Of a DNA stretch of 17,378 bases, positions 14,409-17,378 are shown piece after piece. The position numbers and the translations under genes are program-made. The notes beneath the pieces are model-generated. The model made no database searches. It saw only the letters and a list, made by a program, of their open reading frames with translations, and had not been told where the DNA came from. Location: the NCBI GenBank assembly GCA_028287035.1, contig JAQBQL010000058.1, positions 1 through 17,378 of the forward strand, given 5' to 3'. The stretch's first letter is position 1; every line of letters starts with the position of its first letter. Source of the DNA: Labilithrix sp. GTDB lineage: Bacteria > Myxococcota > Polyangia > Polyangiales > Polyangiaceae.

Positions 14409-14438
14409 GATATGTGCAGGGGTCGCGGCCGTCGTCAA
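14409..14438 (-). promoter_or_regulatory. Weak candidate promoter of the hydratase-thiolase operon
   Basis: On the minus strand, TTGACG (14433-14438) is followed after 18 nt by CATATC (14409-14414). The -35 matches five of six consensus bases, the -10 only three. Initiation about 7 nt downstream would fall on or next to the ATG at 14401, giving a leaderless mRNA, in keeping with the missing ribosome site. This is tentative. Confidence 0.25.
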
Positions 14439-14501
14439 CCGAGCGTGACAGGAAGCGCCACACGGGTGGCATCTTGCCCTGATACGCGGACGATCGAGCA
14501 C

Positions 14502-14535
14502 CGGAAAACCCGCGTGCCGGGGCGGAAAACCCGTG
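14502..14535. repeat. Two 13-nt direct repeats 21 bp apart in a divergent promoter region
   Basis: CGGAAAACCCGCG (14502-14514) and CGGAAAACCCGTG (14523-14535) differ at one base. Their start-to-start distance of 21 bp is two helical turns, so a protein would meet both on the same face. They stand out as A-runs in G+C-rich DNA, between the hydratase operon (start 14401, minus) and the Cys-pair protein (start 14561, plus). They may be an operator; no regulator is identified. Confidence 0.5.
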
Positions 14536-14560
14536 GTCCAGCGCTTGCTGCAACGGCGGC

Positions 14561-14776
14561 ATGGATGGGCGCCGCCGGTGGCCGAAGCAGTGCGCCTGCG
14601 GGGCAGTCTGGTCGCGCGAGCAGTGGGCGGAGCTTCCGTTCCACGCGAGGTGGTTCGTCGAGGGCGGACCGACGCACGAGCTGCGTCACTGCCGATGCCA
14701 GACGACGCTCGCGGTGGATGTCCTGGCGCTCGACGGGCCGCCCGAGTCCGTCCCGCCGACCGGCCGCGCCCGCTGA
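14561..14776 (+). CDS. Small protein with two Cys-x-Cys pairs, possible zinc ribbon
   Basis: A 71-residue protein of unknown function. Four cysteines form two pairs, C11-A-C13 and C44-R-C46, separated by a Trp/aromatic-rich stretch (GAVWSREQWAELPFHARWF), followed by QTTLAVDV. This spacing resembles a zinc-ribbon or treble-clef knuckle, and from memory similar small proteins with CxCG and a second CxC before TLAV occur in myxobacteria. The ATG at 14561 has only a weak ribosome site (CGGCGG). The tail after residue 58 is Pro-rich and probably disordered. It is 38 nt upstream of the SctT/FliR-like gene and may be co-transcribed with it. The absence of stops alone would not prove it real; the cysteine pattern is the main support. 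Confidence 0.6.
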   Translation: MDGRRRWPKQCACGAVWSREQWAELPFHARWFVEGGPTHELRHCRCQTTLAVDVLALDGPPESVPPTGRAR

Positions 14777-14814
14777 CGCGCCCGTGACGATGAGGTAGGG
14801 CTCGGAGCGTCCGG

Positions 14815-15537
14815 ATGGCGCCCCCCCTCCTCACGTCGAGCCTGCGCATCGACGAGCTCGCGGCCTTCGGCCTCGCCTGGGCGCGCGTCATGCCGGCGGT
14901 CACGCTCGTGCCGGCGTTCGGCCTGAAGGCGCTGCCCACGCCGGCGCGAGGGATCCTCGGGCTCGCGCTCGCGGCGGGCATCTATCCGGCGATCGTGCCG
15001 GTCGTGGTCACCGAGCGCGCGACCCCGTGGTTCTTGCTCGCGATCGAGCAGATCCTGCTCGGCCTCCCGGTCGCGCTCGCGGCGGCAATTCCCCTGTGGG
15101 CGGCGACGATGGCGGGCGGGCTCGTCGACACGCTGCGGGGCGCGCCCGAGGGGCCGGGGCTCGCGCCCGTCGAGGGTCGTACCGGCAGCTTCGGCATCCT
15201 GCTATCGCTGTTCGCGAGCGTCGTCTTCCTCGCCACGGGCGGGCCGGCGCGGGTCGCCGAGGCACTCGCCACGAATGCGCTGCCAGCCGAGCCGCTGCTG
15301 CGCGCCGCGCACGATCTCGTCGCGGGCATCGCCCTCGCGGTGGCGCTCGGCGGGCCGCTGCTCGCCGCGTCGGTCGTCCTCGAGCTCGCGTTCGCGCTCA
15401 TCGCCCGTGCGGCGTCACCCGCGCAGATCCAGGCGCTGCTCGCGCCGCTGCGGGCCATCGGCCTCCTCGCGATCGCCGCCGTGGTGCTCGAACGGCTCGC
15501 CGCGCTCGTGGCGACCGCCGCCCGCGCTCCGCTCTAG
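14815..15537 (+). CDS. sctT: Type III export-gate protein, SctT/FliR family
   Basis: A 240-residue hydrophobic protein with about six membrane segments (near 16-36, 45-65, 72-98, 125-143, 168-198 and 213-233). Layout and landmarks match SctT/FliR, the large gate subunit of the flagellar and virulence type III export pore: RVMPAVTLVPAFG early, EQILLGLPVALAAAIPLWAA (78-97) and GGLVDTLRGA (101-110), the last resembling the GxLIDxQRGA motif of SctT. A Gly/Pro/Ser stretch after it (110-128) corresponds to the cytosolic loop. SctT is favoured over FliR because of this motif. The ATG at 14815 has GGAG 7 nt upstream. No other type III gene lies nearby, which is unusual for a protein that acts only with SctR and SctS. 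It converges on the OMP gene with 27 nt between stops. Confidence 0.8.
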   Translation: MAPPLLTSSLRIDELAAFGLAWARVMPAVTLVPAFGLKALPTPARGILGLALAAGIYPAIVPVVVTERATPWFLLAIEQILLGLPVALAAAIPLWAATMAGGLVDTLRGAPEGPGLAPVEGRTGSFGILLSLFASVVFLATGGPARVAEALATNALPAEPLLRAAHDLVAGIALAVALGGPLLAASVVLELAFALIARAASPAQIQALLAPLRAIGLLAIAAVVLERLAALVATAARAPL

Positions 15538-15564
15538 GGCACGCGCCGCGCCGGCGCGACCCGT

Positions 15565-16389
15565 TCAGAGCGGGAGGCGGTAGCCGATCGTGAGACCGAG
15601 CTCGAGGGCGACCACCGCGCCCGAGAGCGTCGCGCAATCGCCGATCGACGAGCAGCGCTGCGCCTCGGGAAGCACCCAACGCGAGGCGCGGAAGCTCGCG
15701 CCCGCGATCCAGTTCTCGCTCAGGTAGTAGGTGCCGCCGACCTGGACGCCCATCGCGAAGCCCTCGGTGCGGACCGTGACCTCCTTCGATCCGATGATGG
15801 GAGCGACGTCGTCACCTGCGTTCGTCGCGAAGCGATCGGCCACCACCACGCCGCCCAGGGTCACGCCGCCCCAGGCCTCGAGGAACTTGTAGTGAATCGG
15901 GATGTAACGGGCCTCGCCGCCGAACGTGAAGTAGCTGCGCGAGTGCGTGCGCGACAGGTTCACGAGGCCGCCGTACTCGGTGTCGGCGGTGGGCAGCGGC
16001 GCGAACTGCACGTTCGCGCCGATCGCGAAGGAGCGGTTCGGTCGATAGAGGACGTGAACGCCGACCTCGAGGGTGGCGTCGCCGCGGCCGATGGTGCCGA
16101 AGGGCGTCGCGCCGCCGCTCTGGCCCGCCGAGATCGGCGCGTTGGGGAGCGCGATGATCCCCGCCTCGACCTCGGCGATCGTGTGCGGGCGATCGATGAT
16201 GCGGGCCCGTGCTTGGTCGGTGACGCCCTGGCCCGGCGCGGTGGCCGGGGCGGTGGGACCTGCGCCCCCGCCGACCGTCGCCTCGGTCTTGGCGGGCGAG
16301 CTCTCGGCGCGCGCGTCTCCCGAGGCGACCCCGACGGTCGTGACGACGGCGGCCACGAGCCAGGCGCGAGGGAACGAGTGCATGCGCAT
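15565..16389 (-). CDS. Secreted, outer-membrane beta-barrel-like protein
   Basis: A 274-residue protein with a signal peptide: MRMHSFPRAW, then LVAAVVTTVGVAS, and an Ala-x-Ala cleavage site at A26-R27-A28. After a Pro/Ala/Gly-rich segment (about 29-60) come alternating-hydrophobic strands typical of an outer-membrane barrel, for example LEVGVHVLYRP, FAIGANVQFAP, SYFTFGGEARYIPI, WGGVTLGGVVVA, EGFAMGVQVGGTYYL, WIAGASFRASRW and a last strand VALELGLTIGYRLPL. Two cysteines in a loop (RCSSIGDC, near 250) may form a disulfide. The final residue is Leu and not the usual Phe. The ATG at 16389 overlaps the preceding stop by one base (TAATG), so translation is coupled. The specific function is unknown. 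Confidence 0.82.
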   Translation of the reverse strand: MRMHSFPRAWLVAAVVTTVGVASGDARAESSPAKTEATVGGGAGPTAPATAPGQGVTDQARARIIDRPHTIAEVEAGIIALPNAPISAGQSGGATPFGTIGRGDATLEVGVHVLYRPNRSFAIGANVQFAPLPTADTEYGGLVNLSRTHSRSYFTFGGEARYIPIHYKFLEAWGGVTLGGVVVADRFATNAGDDVAPIIGSKEVTVRTEGFAMGVQVGGTYYLSENWIAGASFRASRWVLPEAQRCSSIGDCATLSGAVVALELGLTIGYRLPL

Positions 16390-17378
16390 TACATCCATTT
16401 GACGCTGGACGACGGGGCCGCCGCAGGAGCGCTGGCGGACGGCTTCGTCGCCGGATCCGGGAGCTTCGGGGCGCCGTCGCCCGCCACGAGCGTACGGCCC
16501 GCCTTCTGGGGCTTGCCGTCGATCTGCACGGTGAACACCACGTCGAAGCGGCCCGCCTCGAGGAACGCGTAGCTCACGGTGAACACGCCCGTCGCCGGGC
16601 TCTGCGCCGCCATGGTGACGCCGCCCGGGACGCCGGGACCGCTGATCGTGAACACCGGCGACTCGAACGTGCCGCGCGGCGGCGTCACGTGCGAGGTGAA
16701 GGTGACGGTCTGGCCGAGGCGGGGCTGAGGCGCGTTCGCCTCGAGGGTGATCTTGTACGCGCCAGCGGTCGCCGCCGTGCTCGCTGCCGGCGCCGCGCCC
16801 GTTGCCGGGCCGACCGGCTTCACCCAGCTCGACGGCGGGGCGGCGGCGGGCTTCGTGAGCGGCGTCGCCGTCGGCGTCGTCGAGGCGGCGAGCTCGCCTT
16901 CGTACTGCTCGACGAGACGCTTGGCCGACGGGTCGTTGGGATCGAGCTCGTGGGCGGCACGCGCGAGGCGGAGCGCCTCGAGCACGTCGCCGGACGTGCG
17001 CTGCACCATCGCTTGCGACACGAGCACGTTGGCGGCGCGCACGCGCACGTCGACGAGCTTCGCGTCGTTCGGCCACTTCTTCAGGCCTTCGTCGGTGATC
17101 TCGCGCACGTTGTCGCCCGGAGGATTCAAGAAGTGATTCTTGTACATCGCATCGGTCGCGCGCGCGACGTACCGTTCGTCGGTCTCGTCGCTTCCGCCGC
17201 CGATTTTGCCCATCTTCCAGGCCGCGCCGGCGGCGATGACGGCGCCGATCGCGAAGCAGAGCGCGATGAGCAGGAGCCCGCGCCCGCGGCCACGCCCGGC
17301 CTGCGGCTCGGTGCGATCGCTCGCCTGCGGAGGAAGCGTGGGGGCCGCCTGCGCCCGCCGCTCCGCGGCCTCGCGCGC
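16389..17378 (-). CDS. Membrane-anchored protein with TPR-like and Ig-like regions (N-terminus beyond the window)
   Basis: 329 residues are visible; the reading frame stays open to the right edge, so the N-terminus is missing. Visible residues 1-34 are charged and Pro/Arg-rich (ending RGRGRG), 35-54 form one membrane helix (LLLIALCFAIGAVIAAGAAW), and the rest should be outside the cytoplasm. About 65-165 is helical and TPR-like (DVLEALRLARAAHELDPNDP). A Pro/Ala/Thr linker (about 168-205) precedes an Ig/beta-sandwich-like region (about 207-305: LGQTVTFTSHV, VFTISGPG, VFTVSYAFLEAGRFDVVFTV). A Pro/Ser tail ends in KWM. The layout fits a receptor such as a Ser/Thr kinase with an external sensor, but no kinase part is visible and this is inference. 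It overlaps the OMP gene at TAATG. Confidence 0.82.
   Translation of the reverse strand, partial: AREAAERRAQAAPTLPPQASDRTEPQAGRGRGRGLLLIALCFAIGAVIAAGAAWKMGKIGGGSDETDERYVARATDAMYKNHFLNPPGDNVREITDEGLKKWPNDAKLVDVRVRAANVLVSQAMVQRTSGDVLEALRLARAAHELDPNDPSAKRLVEQYEGELAASTTPTATPLTKPAAAPPSSWVKPVGPATGAAPAASTAATAGAYKITLEANAPQPRLGQTVTFTSHVTPPRGTFESPVFTISGPGVPGGVTMAAQSPATGVFTVSYAFLEAGRFDVVFTVQIDGKPQKAGRTLVAGDGAPKLPDPATKPSASAPAAAPSSSVKWM

Noticed and set aside
15547..15558. Terminator between sctT and the OMP gene
   Set aside because: CGCGCCGGCGCG is a perfect palindrome in the 27-nt convergent gap, but it has no loop and no T-run, and such palindromes are frequent at this base composition.
1..17378. tRNA, rRNA, insertion sequences or transposases
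   Set aside because: None was recognised on either strand; there is no transposase-like protein or terminal inverted repeat pair apart from the ladder.

Overview
The window is about 70% G+C by eye, with G/C-rich third codon positions, GTG starts and short overlaps between genes. Protein content (ACAA2-like thiolase, two-domain MaoC hydratase, a DUF2452/C1orf50-type protein, hybrid histidine kinases, a Kal-Kce fusion, a lone SctT/FliR-like protein) suggests an aerobic Myxococcota bacterium, perhaps of the Polyangia. This assignment is inference from gene content; no rRNA or other phylogenetic marker was searched.

Layout. 1-3104, minus strand: a glutamate dehydrogenase cut by the left edge, then the two-gene cell-envelope unit uppS-cdsA. 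3274-6130, plus strand: a fused lysine-fermentation enzyme (Kal hotdog domain + Kce/BKACE domain) followed 7 nt later by trpE. 6112-10600, minus strand: a small membrane protein whose end overlaps trpE tail to tail, a charged coiled-coil protein, and two membrane histidine kinases joined by a GTGA overlap. 10721-11308, plus strand: an unrecognised protein. 11309-11792: a non-coding convergent region with two inverted tandem arrays. 11793-14401, minus strand: an operon of MaoC hydratase, ACAA2-type thiolase and DUF2452 protein. 14561-15537, plus strand: a small Cys-pair protein and an SctT/FliR-type export-gate protein. 15565-17378, minus strand: an outer-membrane-type protein and a membrane-anchored protein cut by the right edge.

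How the genes fit together. UppS and CdsA make lipid-carrier and phospholipid precursors. The hydratase and thiolase would carry out the hydration and thiolysis steps of fatty acyl-CoA turnover. Kal-Kce would join the last two specific steps of lysine breakdown, giving acetoacetate, crotonyl-CoA and ammonia, products the thiolase, hydratase and glutamate dehydrogenase classes could handle, although nothing shows they are co-regulated. The kinase pair has no response regulator in view.

Most notable observations: (1) a mirror-symmetric ladder of eight 14-nt cores, four forward then four reverse, about 55 bp apart, all pairing around one axis near 11562; (2) the Kal-Kce fusion; (3) a kinase pair in which the second member keeps its phospho-acceptor His but has lost key N-box and G1-box residues; (4) an isolated type III export-gate homologue; (5) an ACAA2-like thiolase translationally coupled to a C1orf50-family protein.
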